Positions 1-13,089 of a DNA stretch of 64,000 nt are shown here, piece by piece (within the stretch, counting starts at the first letter, position 1; every line of letters begins with the position of its first letter). Location: contig CM032228.1 of NCBI GenBank assembly GCA_019009955.1, positions 124,490,001-124,554,000 on the forward strand, given 5' to 3'. The stretch comes from Riptortus pedestris (taxonomy: Eukaryota > Arthropoda > Insecta > Hemiptera > Alydidae). The notes under the pieces were generated by a model that ran no database searches, had not been told where the DNA came from, and worked only from the letters and a program-made list of their open reading frames with translations. The position numbers were made by a program, and so were the translations under genes.

Positions 1-249
1 TATTTTGTCTTTAATAAATGAAATCTATGCATGATGCACAGGAGACGGGAAATATGACAATATGGAGGACAGTGAAGTCTAACATAAAAAATTAATTTTA
101 TTATTAACAAATGCTAATAATGGGTATAAACCCTAAACACTGGGATGGGTAAATGTCAAAATAGTGAGCAAAATAAAGCCTTGCCAAAAAAAATACCGTC
201 ACCATTCAGCCTCAAATCAATTCCCGGGCGAAGCCGGGTATCTGAGCTA

Positions 250-250
<1 letters not shown>
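1..250 (+). mobile_element. Family A terminal fragment
   Basis: Contains the terminal block ccctaaacactgggatgg, then gcctcaaatcaattcccggg, the hairpin CCCGGGCGAAGCCGGG and the end CTGAGCTAG, followed directly by (TA)n. The rest is outside the window. Confidence 0.75.
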
Positions 251-289
<39 letters not shown>

Positions 290-293
<4 letters not shown>

Positions 294-505
294 TTTCTGA
301 TCCACCGTTAACAACCTTGATCATTAGTTTTACACAAAAAGTTTAAATCTCGATTTTGGTAACGATCAAACAAAATTTACGATATCTAGAACGTTAACAG
401 AGAAATAAATATATATAGTTTAGAACAAACTTCATTTTCGACATCTCCTGATGGATATTTGATGAATCATGAATACAATTTCCTTAAGGGAAATCTACCA
501 AAACC
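290..505 (+). repeat. Family B repeat fragment
   Basis: Matches the family B segment around ttggtaacgatcaaaca, a short (TA) run, then gacatctcctgatggatatt and tccttaagggaaatct. The class is unknown; it behaves as an interspersed non-coding element with a central microsatellite. Confidence 0.6.
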
Positions 506-633
506 CATAAAAATTGCTATAAGTACAGACTCCTTGAGTTTTTTACTTTTCAATTTAACAAAATATACAACCTTTACACAGATTATCAATTAAATGTAGC
601 CAATACTAAATACTCGTAGCCTCAAGTTAACTA

Positions 634-800
634 CAATGATTTGGTTACCTGGACATCAAGGCATTTCACCGAGCACCACTGTTGGCCATATGCAAAACCG
701 GCTAAAAAGAGACCTACTTCATGACCTCATCAGACATGAGCATACAACCACAGTTTAATTCACTGAACGCTTGGCAAACGGACTGGCTAATGTGAGATTG
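634..800 (+). pseudogene. Possible LINE RNase H fragment
   Basis: One frame reads LTTMIWLPGHQGIS, like the W-[VL]-P-G-H-x-G-I motif of RNase H domains of insect LINEs, then a run NRLKRDLLHDLIRHEH. The conserved G-N-E-x-A-D that should follow is missing. Only about 55 codons, so the call is weak. Confidence 0.3.
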
Positions 801-864
801 TGAACTAAAACAGATTACTCTGTAAACCTGAAATAGTGTATGAATATATATTATTCAGTATTTC

Positions 865-1060
865 TTTATTAACGTCCACTTTATGCGACTACAGCTAATT
901 GGGACGGGTTATCTACAGGTTTCTAAGGATTTTATTTAATGAGATCGTCACTAAATAAATTCCTATTTGCCCTGGCAGGAATCGAACTTGCCACTCTATG
1001 TTTACCATGTGAGATCAAAGGTAAGATGTTTTAACTCACATGGCTAACCTGAGCCCCATG
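865..1060 (-). mobile_element. tRNA-derived SINE (type 1)
   Basis: Read on the minus strand: a tRNA-like head with 'TTAGCCATGTGAG' (A-box region) and 'AAGTTCGATTCC' (B box), then a body with 'acccgtcccaattagc' and a tail 'agtggacgttaataaa'. Imperfect flanking ATGAATAT repeats may be the target duplication. Confidence 0.75.
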
Positions 1061-2254
1061 AATATCGAAATGTCATTTTGTCTATAATGTCACATCGAAA
1101 TATAAATCAGCAATTTGGACATGACTCTTCACAATAACCTGCCACCCCTTGCCGACGTACGGGGTTAACGACATAGGAACGACTTTGGGTGGTTGGGTAG
1201 AGAAAAAACAGGGGAGGGAAATGGGCAGGCAGAGAGGACTGCGAAAGGCATCTTTGGCCAATACTTCTTAGTCATCTATAAGGTTAGTTAAAAATGACTC
1301 TAAAATCCATAATCCATTGGAGAGATGGTGCCTCGTTAAACATGCATATTGCCTGTATCACCAAGCTTCAGTCGGTTCTCTAAAATAAATATTTTTTCCT
1401 GGAATTTTGCCAACTCGCTATCAACCGGATGATCATTTCATTTATCATTGAAAAAATATTTATTATTTTCTCCTGGGAGAAATCACTAAAGTCTGACTTC
1501 TTCAATATCTACGATTCCTACCTAGTTCAAGTTTTTCAGTGACTGAAATCGTAAATAAAAGATTATTAGCAGAGAGAGCTTAGAGAGAAGTTAAATTAAT
1601 ATTCCCCTGTTATTAAACGTCTCATCTAAAAATGCTATTTAATAACGTTCATGATAATTCCCTCCAACTGATGTAACATTAATTTTTTCCTGAGAAATTA
1701 ATATCGTTGAAATGTGAACATCATTCAAAGTCGTAAGATGTGAAATGGCGGAAGATCAATAGATGAAAAACACGTGAAATATTTTCCACTTATTTATGTT
1801 TCCCTCTAATTGGGTGGAAAGAGAGAACTGTTTTTAATAAGTGTAGCTTCTACTTCTGAAGAGACCTCATAGGGAACGTGAAACATGTAAGGGGAAAAAT
1901 AAATATGTGGAAAATGTATCACGACCTTCCACCATTTCACCTTCAAGTAAGAAATTAAAGAAGTATTTAGAATTTCAGACTCCAGTCCTTAAATTCTTTT
2001 TTTTACCATAACCAAACTCGATATTTGAACATTTCATGTAAAACTACGACATTTGACATAACTTTGTTAATGGGGTTCACATGAGACAAAATCAAAAATC
2101 TTAAATACTTGAGTTATTCATAAAAAATCTTATATAAATAATATTACTATCTACAAAATGTGTAATATTATTTTATTCATGTGGAGCTATACACATTTAT
2201 TCGTTTCACCCTCTCTTGTTATTGTTTCACAAAACATTTAATGACCAGCTCAAG
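1061..2254. other. No recognised feature
   Basis: AT-rich, no ORF above background, no repeat shared with the rest of the window. A short G-rich patch at 1195-1230 is unexplained. Confidence 0.5.
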
Positions 2255-2362
2255 TATTAGCATAAGGGCTATTGAGGTCGTACTCATGACGCGATTTTCG
2301 AAAAATGTCTTCAAATGTCCATCGATTATCTACACTGGAGATGACAATAATGAGGTCCATTC

Positions 2363-2432
<70 letters not shown>

Positions 2433-3170
2433 TACTTTACGTCGAATCCAAAAGTTGTATAGAACAAATCTTATTGGCAATTAAATGTACTTTAAATATT
2501 GTTATATACATTTATTCTCCATCTTCAATATTAACCGAGATATGTGCATTTTTCAGTTTTTAGCCTTCAGGAAACCCCCACATCTACTCATGTCTTATTA
2601 ACAATAAGCTGTTAATCATGAACCACTTCATTACAAGGTTAAATACCAGATATTGTTTTCATTGAACTTTTACTTTGTGACATATATGCAAATACACTCT
2701 TTTGACCCCCCCCCCCCCTCTTCTTTTGTTCATGGATTACTAAAATTTGAGTGACTGAGATAAAACTGATTCTGATTCATTATAAATTACAGCACAACCT
2801 TTAGTAAATTGTTAATAATAAAATTAATAGGTTATATTCAGATATATTTCATTAATTGTTTCTTTCCGGTCTATCTATCAATTCAGGGCTACGAGGTTGT
2901 CTCGCGTTGTTCAGCCGCTTTCCGTTGTAGAGATTATTAACTTCTATTGTAAATTGACTGAAATATTTCTCGTTACCGTTTTTATTTATTCACTTAACAT
3001 TCACGGTAGTTTTCGTTTATTATTATTTACACTTTATGCTACTATGGCTAATCGGGACGGGTTATCTACAGATTCACGGTAGTGTTACCTGTATGTATTG
3101 TAAACTTTCTCGTGGGAAATCTGCTTAGTTTACGCACCATCTGCGTGACGTACTTTTACGACTAAGTTTA
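2255..3170 (-). repeat. Family B element (reverse) with central (TA)30
   Basis: From ctattgaggtcgtactcatg (2269) through (TA)n at 2369-2428 and the C-run at 2707-2718 to gggaaatctgcttagtttac and ctgcgtgacg near 3150. A SINE-tail fragment (ctaatcgggacgggttatct) is embedded at 3047-3075. Confidence 0.7.
2369..2428. repeat. (TA)n microsatellite
   Basis: About 60 bp of perfect dinucleotide repeat. It creates a poly-Tyr/Ile ORF that is not a gene. Confidence 0.97.
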
Positions 3171-4289
3171 TACCAAGGGAAAAATACAGAATTGAACTTT
3201 AGGTGTCATTTTCACACATTCCAGCGCATAAAGAACTTGCTTGATTTACATATGAAGTAGTTTCTACGTTTGTATTATTATTACGAGAGAGAAGCGACTT
3301 CAACGAAATTGTTAGGAAGCAAAGAAGAACTTGGAGGAACGTGAGGTAAATATGAAACATTATTGTTTATATGAAGATTACAGAACAGAGAGGTTTTCAT
3401 TAAATAGGACAACTTTAGTTGACAACGAAGTTGACATAGAAAGCAGAACTAATATTTTTACATTAGAACAAGAATGATGAACTATCTGGATAAAAGAGTA
3501 TTAAAACTACAATAGTTTCAAAGAAAGGATTTTTTTTTTAAATATAAAATCCCTTCCCTAACAAAAAGTATTAATATGGAAAGGAAATTGTAAGAAGTAA
3601 ATATTAATTCATGCAATTATTATTAACGAATTATTCTATGAAATTCAGATTTATTTATTATTTCATGAAATTATTAAAGTAAAAATCTCTCTCTCTCATG
3701 CTTTCATATATTAATGCAATGGGTATTAAATCTGTAGGTACTTATTTCTCATTGGCTAAATCGTTAATTTAATTGTGAAATATAAATATATAAATATAAA
3801 TATTTCTTTAATTTTTATCACCAAGGGGATTTGAGCAATCACACATTATATCTAATACAACTGAACCTCTTCGTCTTCATTCCTTTTAGCTGTTTTTCTT
3901 TCGGAAACCAATCTTTTAACATGACACAATTATGCAAAAATTCCTCCAAAGCTTCGGGAATCACAGTAAATGAGTGCCAATAACAACATGATTTTTTTTT
4001 TAATTTTAAAATTTGATATCGATATACATCTCTACTTGTTCGCCCCCTAGTCTGCAAGTTTTGAAATATTGAAATCAAATCATATTTAAAATTTTATCCG
4101 GATGAGAAAGATCAGGCCCACCCAGTGGCCAAAGTACGTGCCCCAGTTGCCTAGGGGATTAAATAAAAAATAAAAAAAAAAACGTTGTTATTATGAGTCA
4201 AATCGAAATATTATAAATGACCGATCTTTTTGGAATTTAAATTTACTAAACATTCGTTCCAGACAATTTTTTCGTACACCTAACAGTTA
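3171..4289. other. No recognised feature
   Basis: AT-rich non-coding sequence with homopolymer runs. The short ORF at 3839-4078 on the minus strand has no family features. Confidence 0.5.
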
Positions 4290-5170
4290 ACGAGATACGG
4301 GTGATTTTAGCAGATTTCCCTTAAGAGAAATCAGCTATTGAGGTCGTATTCATGACGCGATTTTCGAAATTTTTAGTCGTCTTATGTAATAAGAAAGATA
4401 ACCTTCGTTAACGGCTGAAATCGGACCAGGGTGAGGATAGGTTTAGAGGGGAGGAATTTTGAAAATTCAAAATATTTCTGTTACTATATGTCGGGTCAAA
4501 AAATTGTATAAGCCCAATCTCATTGCAAATTAAATTTACCAAAAATATTTTTCTGTACATATTTTCCGTATAATGAGTATTAACCGAGATATTTGGATTT
4601 TATAGTTTTACGCTTTTAGTGAACCCTCCAATCCTTCTTGTGTCATATTAATAATGAGCTGTTATATCATAAACCAGATCATTAAAAGGTTATATACCAA
4701 ATATTATTTTCACTAAAGCTTTATTATACGAGATAAAAACAAAGACGTTCTGTTGACCCCCCCCCCTTCTTTTGTTCTTGGATTACTAAAATTTAAGTAA
4801 TTGAGATGGAAATTATTCTGATTCATTTCAAATTACCCAACTAGCTATAGTTAATAGTTTTCTATGTTATATTCAGAAATATAAATTAATTAATACATTA
4901 ATAGTTCATCTTTCCAGTCTAGAATAATTCTATTTGTTCAGCGCTGCGAAGTTGGCTGCCCTGTTTGTTTACAATTCAGACGCTTTCCTTTGTAGATATA
5001 ATAATATTAGTAAATTGAGTGAATGATTTATTATTACCGTTTGTATTTATTCCCATAACAATCACGGTGGTGTTACCAGTATGTAGATTTATTTGTTGTA
5101 AACTTTCTCTTGGGAAATCTGCTTAGTTTACTCAGCCCCTGCGGGACGGACGTTTAGTGTTTATAGTGGA
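4290..5170 (-). repeat. Family B element (reverse) without the microsatellite
   Basis: Colinear with 2255-3170: tattgaggtcgtattcatg, ggtccgatttcagccgtt in reverse, a C-run at 4757-4766, and the end gggaaatctgcttagtttac. The central (TA)n is absent. Confidence 0.7.
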
Positions 5171-5316
5171 TTTTCTTTCGAATAACAAGCTATTGAGGTT
5201 GCAAACAGGTGAGGTTAGTGTCGAAAATTTCTTCATAAGTTCGTGGAAGATGAATTGCTATGTGCAAAAGATAATAAGGAATAAGAAAGGATAATAATAG
5301 AGTAAATATAATGAAT

Positions 5317-5318
<2 letters not shown>

Positions 5319-5374
<56 letters not shown>
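5319..5374. repeat. (TA)n microsatellite
   Basis: Interrupted once by an extra A at 5351. Confidence 0.95.
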
Positions 5375-5407
5375 ATTGTGCTGATGTTTTCGACCAGGTT
5401 GTATTTA

Positions 5408-5847
5408 TATGTGGTGTGTTGTTCTTTTCGGAGCTTTGGTCAATGTTGGTGAAATGAATCTTAGTTTATGCCAATATTTCGAGAATCTTTATTTTCTCTT
5501 CCTCAGGGCTGTAAAAATTAAACAACAAATACACCATACTATAAATATATAAAACATACAAAAGGCTGTGACCCTGCTATGTAAACAAAACAAGGAAGGT
5601 TACTATAACCCTAGTCATAGTGTAATAAGAATGTATAATTGTCTATAAATATATTTAGTCTTGGTAAGTAATAATAAGGAAAAAACACCCTTTTATAACA
5701 ATGTATAACACCAATGTGCAATATTATAATGTAGTACATGTAATTTTTACAGCCCTGAGGAAGAGAAAATAAAAATTCTCGAAATATTGGCATAAACTAA
5801 GATTCATTTCACCAACATTGACCAAAGCTCCGAAAAGAACAACACAC

Positions 5848-5853
<6 letters not shown>
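5408..5853. mobile_element. Inverted-repeat element, Penelope-terminus type
   Basis: Arms 5408-5520 and 5741-5853 (about 113 bp) are near-perfect inverted copies around a 220-bp spacer. Each arm, read outward, contains CTGAGGA, a GAGAA/TTCTC stem and GAAA, a hammerhead-ribozyme-like core known from Penelope-like element termini. No RT or endonuclease remains. Both ends abut (TA)n. Confidence 0.6.

Positions 5854-5900
<47 letters not shown>
5850..5900. repeat. (TA)n microsatellite
   Basis: About 50 bp, directly at the outer end of the inverted repeat. Confidence 0.95.
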
Positions 5901-5904
<4 letters not shown>

Positions 5905-6146
5905 ATTTATCTGCTAACAAGTTCTAGTTATCTGATCGATTCGATTATAATTTCAAATGCTGGAAATGAATTATTTTCTTATGTTCGTAATGATGCTTAT
6001 AATCAATTTTATTTAAAATGTACCTAATGTGTTTTAATATTTTTTTGTTGTTGGTGTCATTCTCACATAAATTGGTTTTACCTGTTTTAAAATTAACGAA
6101 CTGGATTTTATTTACATCGTACCTACAAATATCGAGCTTTTGCTTG

Positions 6147-6155
6147 CGTGCGTGT

Positions 6156-6222
<67 letters not shown>

Positions 6223-6228
6223 CGCGCG
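6147..6228. repeat. (TG)n microsatellite
   Basis: About 80 bp, ending in gcgtgcgcgcg. ORFs of Val/Cys or Thr/His across it on both strands are artefacts. Confidence 0.97.
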
Positions 6229-6813
6229 TATGTTTGTTGTATACCAACTATCTTATTGTTTGGGGCAAGAATAATGCCCAAGAATGATGACTCAAGAAAT
6301 GTCATGCAATATGTCAAATGTCCACCTCCATTTTCAAGAACAGCATCAGAATTATGAATACTCATTTATATAAAAATAATGGTTAACAAAGGTGGATTCC
6401 TTATATCCTAGCTACAGTTCAAAATTTAAATGAAATATAAATTAAATTCATTAAAAAATTTTTTTAGAATAGCGATTTTATAACTATTTACCTTAGTGGA
6501 TAAATTAGGGCTGAACCAAACGGGTATTTCAAACTCTCTTCTCACCCGCTCCCCCCCCCCTTTTTACAAGAGTTTTGGGAATTTCGAAGTTCCCTCAAAA
6601 TGAAACTTGGTAGGTCTTAGTTAAGGAAAATACCGTCTTTTCTATCCTCATCCAGTTATTTTCCAGCACCCCAAACTCTGGAATTTCCAATAGAAACTCA
6701 TATTTTTAATGGAGGTTCTTGAAAAAAAAAAAAAAATTTAATACGTTTTTGCTTAGGTGATTTTTTTCGATCTGACGCGTTATGAAGGAGTAAATTTTCA
6801 AAAGTTAATAAAC
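6229..6813. other. No recognised feature
   Basis: Includes C- and A-homopolymer runs at about 6548 and 6723. Nothing coding. Confidence 0.5.
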
Positions 6814-7985
6814 CAAATTTGTTCAAACTTATTTATATAAAGAATTTTTGTATCAGAAAATACCTTGATGCATATTGAAGATTCAAATTATCTAAGAAAA
6901 GGGGGGCTTGTTAAATACATAAAGTATTCATTGAGACGATAAGATCTCACATGTGATTTTGCAATGAAACAAATATGTTCAAACTTATTTATATAAAGAA
7001 TTTTTGCATCAGAGAATACCTTGATACATATTGATGATTCAAATTATCTAAGAAAAGGGGGGGGGGTTGTTAAATATTTAAAGTATTTAGGGAGATGATA
7101 AGATCTCACTTGTGATTTTGCAATGAACCAAATTTGTTCAAACTTATTTATATAAAGAATTTTTGTATCAGAAAATACCTTGATGCATATTGAAGATTCA
7201 AATTATCTAAGAAAAAGGGGGCTTGTTAAATACAGTGGAGCGTCGATTATCCGAACGTCAATTATCCGAACGTTCGATTATCGGAACCAGTTTTTTTTTT
7301 TGTTTTTTTTAATGTGTAATTTTAATTAAACTGATCATTTAATTTACTTATTGATATGTTATAATTATTGTTACTTTGAATACAATTAAACAAATATAAA
7401 ATTATTTTTCTCATAACGTCTATAACGGAAGCCATCATTAATTATTTCTCAGAAACTGATTCGTTACATATTTGTATCTGGTTCAATGTGTGTTCAATGA
7501 AATTAGACGTTGAATAGCATTGGTTTACTTAGAACTGTATACACTACCTAATTTGTTCATTGCATTAGATTCTGTGAAACCCTTTCCGTTCATATAACTG
7601 GTTGTGGATAGCTTACTTCCAGTTTCAAACCGTTTTTTATGAGGTTTACACTGTGTTTTTATTGTACATGTAGCTCAATTAGACAACTTATACATATGTA
7701 TGTATGTATTTCATAACACTCGTTTCTTCACTATGCTCATACATACTATGTTTATATAAATAAACAAACTTGTTTTTGTTTTTTTTACGAAGTTGCTTTA
7801 GATCTTCCTTTTCCTTATTATTTATAAGAAAATAAATAAACACAAAATAAATAAAAATTTTGATTATCCGAACTTTTGATTATCCGAACCACTTCTGACA
7901 ACATTAGTTCGGATAACCGACGCTCTACTGTACATAAAGTATTCACGGAGATGATAATGTCTCACATGTGATTTTGCCTGGAACT
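6814..7985. repeat. 156/159-bp tandem repeat (6814-7232, 7931-7985), split by a MITE
   Basis: Units begin at caaat-tgttcaaactt at 6814, 6970 and 7129, with common 'gattcaaattatctaagaaa' and a G-run of variable length. The third unit is cut by the pogo-like element and resumes at 7933. Confidence 0.88.
7233..7930. mobile_element. Pogo/Tigger-like non-autonomous DNA transposon
   Basis: 698 bp with terminal inverted repeats CAGTGGAGCGTCGATTATCC (left) and its near-complement GGATAACCGACGCTCTACTG (right). TA is duplicated at 7231-7232 and 7931-7932, and subterminal 'gattatccgaac' is repeated at both ends. CAGTGG-A-C-TCGATTATCCG-type ends and the TA target are typical of the Tigger/pogo branch of Tc1-mariner. 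No transposase ORF: a MITE. Confidence 0.9.
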
Positions 7986-9568
7986 TCAATAGCCTGTCCT
8001 GTCGTCCGGGCAAGGAAACTCAAATGATGATACATATAGCAAACTGAATTCTCAAATATTGAATTAATTAATACGTAAATGTCATTTTCGTTTCCTTCCG
8101 ATTTTCCAAGCCGTTTGCCCGAACGTCGTTAGAATCTATCTATACAAAAAAAAAACTCAAAAGTTTATCTGATTGCGAACGTGAAATATATTATGCTCCT
8201 CTACCACTGACGCTGGGACCAGAATAACATTAATTAGATTTCAACAGGAAAACATTTTATTGGATCCCATATAGATGAATAAAAGTTTCCCCATTACTTC
8301 CAACTTCGCTCAACAACTCACTCATTCCTCAATGGTATTTCAACAGAATGCCTTACAAAATTTTATCATAAATGAGACTAATCTGATGATAATAAATTGA
8401 TTATTTGTTCAGTGCTTCTGCTAATCCAATCTTTATAATTCGGCATGAAAACATTATTATATTTAATATAATTAATGTACGTTTAGTACTGCTGTTATAA
8501 TATAATATATTATAACATCAGTTCTAAACGTAAATTCATCTACTGCACTTTTACTGTTCAAGTCAAGGTATTTATGTTATTAATGAATATAGCAAAATGA
8601 TTTTGTACATCTAATCTTTATATTTCCATGGACAACTATTTCTATTTCAATCCCTCATACTCGGGCAACAAGGCAATTTTGTAATAAATTTTCAAACAGG
8701 AATTCATTAATAACTCTAGGAAGAAATTCTTATGAGGCCTTTATTACTATATTACTGGTAATGCGTCAGTACCCACTTACTGCTGTGCGTATCTTCTTAT
8801 CGTATGCTTATTTGGTGGATGCATCAACAGTGGCTATGATATAAATAAGAATTCTTTCATTAGGGGATAGACTTTAAACATTTGCCACGCAAGAAATCCT
8901 TCAGTCAGTCAGTCGTCCAACTCTTCATATTAGAGCGGAAAAGCATAACGCGAAGTGAGCTCTGGACTCAGAAACCATTCGCCACGCTCCCTGGAGGACT
9001 CAGAACTCTTCTTGAGACCCCCACTTAACACTAACAGCATCTCCAGTAATATTAAGTAATCACCGATATAAAGGAACCATGCTTGTCTTGGAACAGAACA
9101 ATTCTCCGTTTACAGATAACAAATAAGAATAGTACCATCTCTTGGGATTAGTAAACTACCTAAACTGAAAGAATACATTAATTTCCTCCAACCATTAGGT
9201 AGGATACCATTGCATTATTAGTAAAATATTAATAATGATTTAGGTCTGTTCCAAACCTTCTTCCAAGAATTATTATCTACTTGAAAAAGTGAGATTTTTT
9301 TACGGATTTTCAACACTTACGAGTGAAAAGCTTGGAGCATCAAAAGCAAGCATAAAGAAAAAAATAGTTTGAGTATTCGATTTCTCATAAGGGCCTGACA
9401 ACATAATTTCAGTTTCTTCTCGAGGCGCCTTTCCTAAGGGCATTTGAAGTTTTATGCAAATTACATGTTAGATTCAATCATCTGTAAATACTGAAATTTT
9501 TAAGATAATTATTATATTCAATATGCTTCAGGGAGATTTCGATACAATACTTCTTTCTAATTATAATT
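7986..9568. other. No recognised feature
   Basis: AT-rich. A self-complementary patch at about 8490-8530 (gtactgctgttataatataa against ttataacatcagttctaaac) is the only structure seen. Confidence 0.45.
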
Positions 9569-9758
9569 ATGTAGATCAAGTTAGCTAAGATACATGGCCA
9601 ACCAAGTGTAGCGAGTTCGATTTCCGCCAGGTCAAATAGGAATTTATTCAGTGACGAACTCAATAAATTAAATCCTTCATCCCATCAGGGCTAGAAAATG
9701 GTGGTAACCTGAAGGTAACCAGTCCCAATTTAGCAAAAAGTGGACGTTAATGAATAAA
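9569..9758 (+). mobile_element. tRNA-derived SINE (type 1), diverged
   Basis: B box gcgagttcgatttccgccag at 9610, then aataggaatttattcagtga and cagtcccaattt...aaaaagtggacgttaatga. Same family as 29259-29463. Confidence 0.7.
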
Positions 9759-11588
9759 AAAAATATTGATGATAATAAAAAATGTTTTTTTTTTTTTGTG
9801 GTTTTGGAATATTTATGACTTTAGGGCGGGAGAGATGGATAAATCACTGATATAAAATCATTTAGAAATTTGATTTTCTATGAGAATCCTTCATTAAAAA
9901 TAGGCCTTATCGTGGGCTACTCCATAGTTAGGTCCGCTGAAGAAAAACTGTAAGAGGTTATAAAGTCGACGTCAGTGACAAAAGAAACGTCATTCTCCAC
10001 AACTAAGACCTTACCAGTTTCATTTTGAAATTCTAAAAACTCTTAAAAAAAGAAGGGGGGAGCAGTGGGTTTGAAACACCTTGGGTTTAAATGTCCCTCA
10101 CTCAGAAATGCGTTATTAGCACAGTCTGTTGACTGCCTAGAACTCAGGGAATATATTTTAGTTTCCAATCATAGTCCATTTAACAAACTGCGGAAATAAA
10201 GCACGTCTGTCTAAAAAAGGTAAACACAACCAGTTTATAGTGCAATTATGTTTGATTTGAAGAGAATATAACTGAAGTATTTATTCAGAACATCTATAAA
10301 TACTGATTGAAAAAGGAAACAGGTAAATCATAAAGTAGACAAATACTTTTTAGGTTTCCCACATAATAATATTTTCGTTTAGCATACTTTTGCAATGTCT
10401 AATAGCAATAGTATAGTCGTTTTTTCTCAATCGGCATATTACCGGTTGGTAATTTCAGTCTTTTTCAAGATCTTTTCTTTGTTCGCTCAGCAATCCTCAA
10501 GTTATAGATCTGTCCCGTAGAAAAGCCAAAGAAGAAACAATTTGATAGATCAGAAAGGCCAAACGTTTAAATAAGAATTTATTGATTTATGTTCTATTAA
10601 CAATTGTTTCATGCAATAATCAGTTGATGTCAACGTTTCTCCGAAATATTCGTCAATTTATAGAATAAGTCATATTACAGTCACAGCAATTTTGTTAACA
10701 TTCATTACCGTGCCAGTTAGAACCGTGCAGCAGAATGACCGCATATTTACTGTAAGTTCATGTTACAAGATGTTTGTGTTATGTGATGAAAATGATAAAA
10801 TGACGTCATGTATAAGTTAATCAAATATTTATATTCCGACAGAAAAACATTCATATATTTGTGAAGAAAAAACGTAATACAAAGATTCCTTTCAAAATTT
10901 AAACAGTTCTCTACATTTATGGTTCAAAGTAGTTTAAAATACACACGCCTCTCACCTTCCTGAGTATAAAATTAATCCTTTATTTCTATGGCACATTTAG
11001 TAGAGGATGCTAAATAATACAAATTGAATCATGAAATTTGGAATTGACCGATACGTTCGACAGAATAGGGAATACGTAATTACTTGTAAATGAACTAAGT
11101 TATAAATGATGACCTATGCTTGGTTTGGATCCAGAATGTTCTCTTTGACAGAAATTACATGGTAGATCAAAGACCGGATAGAAGGAAAATGACAACTTTG
11201 AGAATGTCCATCTTGCTGAGGAACGCTGAATGAAACCAGGCCCATTGAAATTCCCTTCTCTGCGGTACACTAATTTATTGACCACTGTATTTGCGAATGT
11301 AAATAAATTTGTGTCATAAATTTGGAAAATTAAATGTCTCCTCTTCAACCACTGACAAACATCGATTAGAGAGGTTTCCATTGAGTGCACGTCCCCGTCA
11401 CTGGAAATGGTGGCTCAGCAGGAAGAGCTCTGTAACCACAATTTCTTCAGTTCTAACAAACTTTAACAAATATATAAAAGTATTTTAAAAAGGAGCATTT
11501 ATTTTAATTCATGTTCTAACGCATCAAGGTCATGTCAAGAGCAAATAATGCCCAGTTTCATATAAAAAAATGACTTACAGTAGTAGTT
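9759..11588. other. No recognised feature
   Basis: No repeat of the window's families and no gene-like ORF. The 96-aa minus-strand ORF at 11100-11390 shows no motif and no splice context. Confidence 0.45.
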
Positions 11589-11768
11589 GTGTATTTATGT
11601 GTGTGTTTGTGTATGTGCGCCCGTGTGTGTGTGTGTTGCATGTGCTTGTATATTAGTGTTGTATGTGAAAGTTTGAGTATGTATGTATGGGAGTCTTGGA
11701 GTATGTGTGTTTCTTGTTATACATTATCAGTGTTTGTGTGTGTGTGTGTGTGTGAGTGTGTGTGTGTT

Positions 11769-11841
<73 letters not shown>
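11589..11841. repeat. (TG)n-rich microsatellite region
   Basis: Degenerate TG/TATG sequence, then pure (TG)n from about 11777 to 11841. The 136-aa Cys/Val ORF is an artefact. Confidence 0.95.
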
Positions 11842-11843
<2 letters not shown>

Positions 11844-12239
11844 AATTGGTTCTCTATTCTAAAATTAGCAGGAGTGATACAGGAGAATAAATTCATATGT
11901 TATAGACGAATGACAGAGATACCTAGTTACTCGAAACAAATATTGCTAAAAAACAGATTTCTTATGAAGAATTACACGCTTACTGATTATTTTCATTAGG
12001 AAAAAGGTAATTGACGCACTATGGAAGTTTAATATGCTACATGTTCCAAAATGAACATAGTTTTAATTATGAGTGCATGAAACAGTCTATCTTGCATAAA
12101 TAGATGCTCATTAAGTCGGTCTAGATCAGCTTACTTTTCACTATAAAATTTAAGGCTTCAAGAAAAATGTAAAATCGTAAAGGAAGTTTTAAACAACAAT
12201 TAATTAATTCACAAATACAATATTACATTCAACATCGTA

Positions 12240-12350
12240 AATTCTTAATGCCCACGTTCGATTCCCGCTAGAGCAAAGTTAAAGATAAACTCATAAAATA
12301 AAATCCCAGGTCATAGTGGCTAGGATAGAATAATAACCAGTACGCAACCA
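12240..12350 (+). mobile_element. tRNA-derived SINE (type 1) relic
   Basis: Contains the B box cgttcgattcccgct and the body (aactcataaaataaaatccc, gtggctaggatagaataata), strongly diverged. Confidence 0.5.
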
Positions 12351-13089
12351 ATCACTCCTACATAATTAATGTTAATTAAGAAAACAATTAAATGTTTTTT
12401 TGAACAAACATTAAAAAATATACATATGTCACTTAAACCACAATCCTTTACTATCCTTTTTTTGGAAAAACAAGGAGTTCTTGAGTGCATCGATTTCTTC
12501 ATGTTTTTGTTTTTTTTTTGCAATCAATGTGATTAAATTATAGCTTAAAAAATTGGTAATAACTATTCTCAAGTCTATGTAATAAGTATATTTTGTTCTA
12601 AAATCCTATTGCTCATTATAATTTCAAATTTAAATGCAATTCTTTGATTAACTTAAATATAATAATATTAGACGGGGATTTTAATTTCAAAGCGAAAATT
12701 GTTTATTTTGGAGCATTGTAAAATAAACCCTGTTGCAAAAAATGTTTTATAGTATGACAATTATTATTAAATGTAAATAAAAGATATTTGGTTGAGAGAA
12801 AGTACCTTTATGAGAAGGAGATAATAAGACGTCGTGAAGAGAGAGAGGAAAGGGACGAGAGCCCCTGAGGAGATGTGGTCCAGGACTGACTGGGGGAGGG
12901 TGCTGGAGCGCATGCCAGCCCAGTCACCTACCTACACTACTCATGTACATACCCCTCCAACCAGGGCACATCCGTCATACTTAGTATAATCGTCTAGGAG
13001 CCACTACTGGAGCAGCTCGACATGATCTGCGAGGGAAACAGCAAAGCTTTATATGCCGTCATATGAAGGCACCAACACACTCAGTCAGG
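12351..13089. other. Non-coding, with a GC-richer patch at 12820-13060
   Basis: The patch (gagagagaggaaagggacga, ctgactgggggagggtgctg) stands out from the AT-rich surroundings. It has no long ORF and no match to other repeats here. Confidence 0.4.

Noticed and set aside
5818..6365. Overlapping ORFs of 69-100 aa on both strands
   Set aside because: They are translations of (TA)n and (TG)n microsatellites (poly Ile-Tyr, Cys-Val, Thr-His).
11589..11999. 136-aa Cys/Val-rich ORF
   Set aside because: Almost entirely a (TG)n tract; no domain, no splice context.
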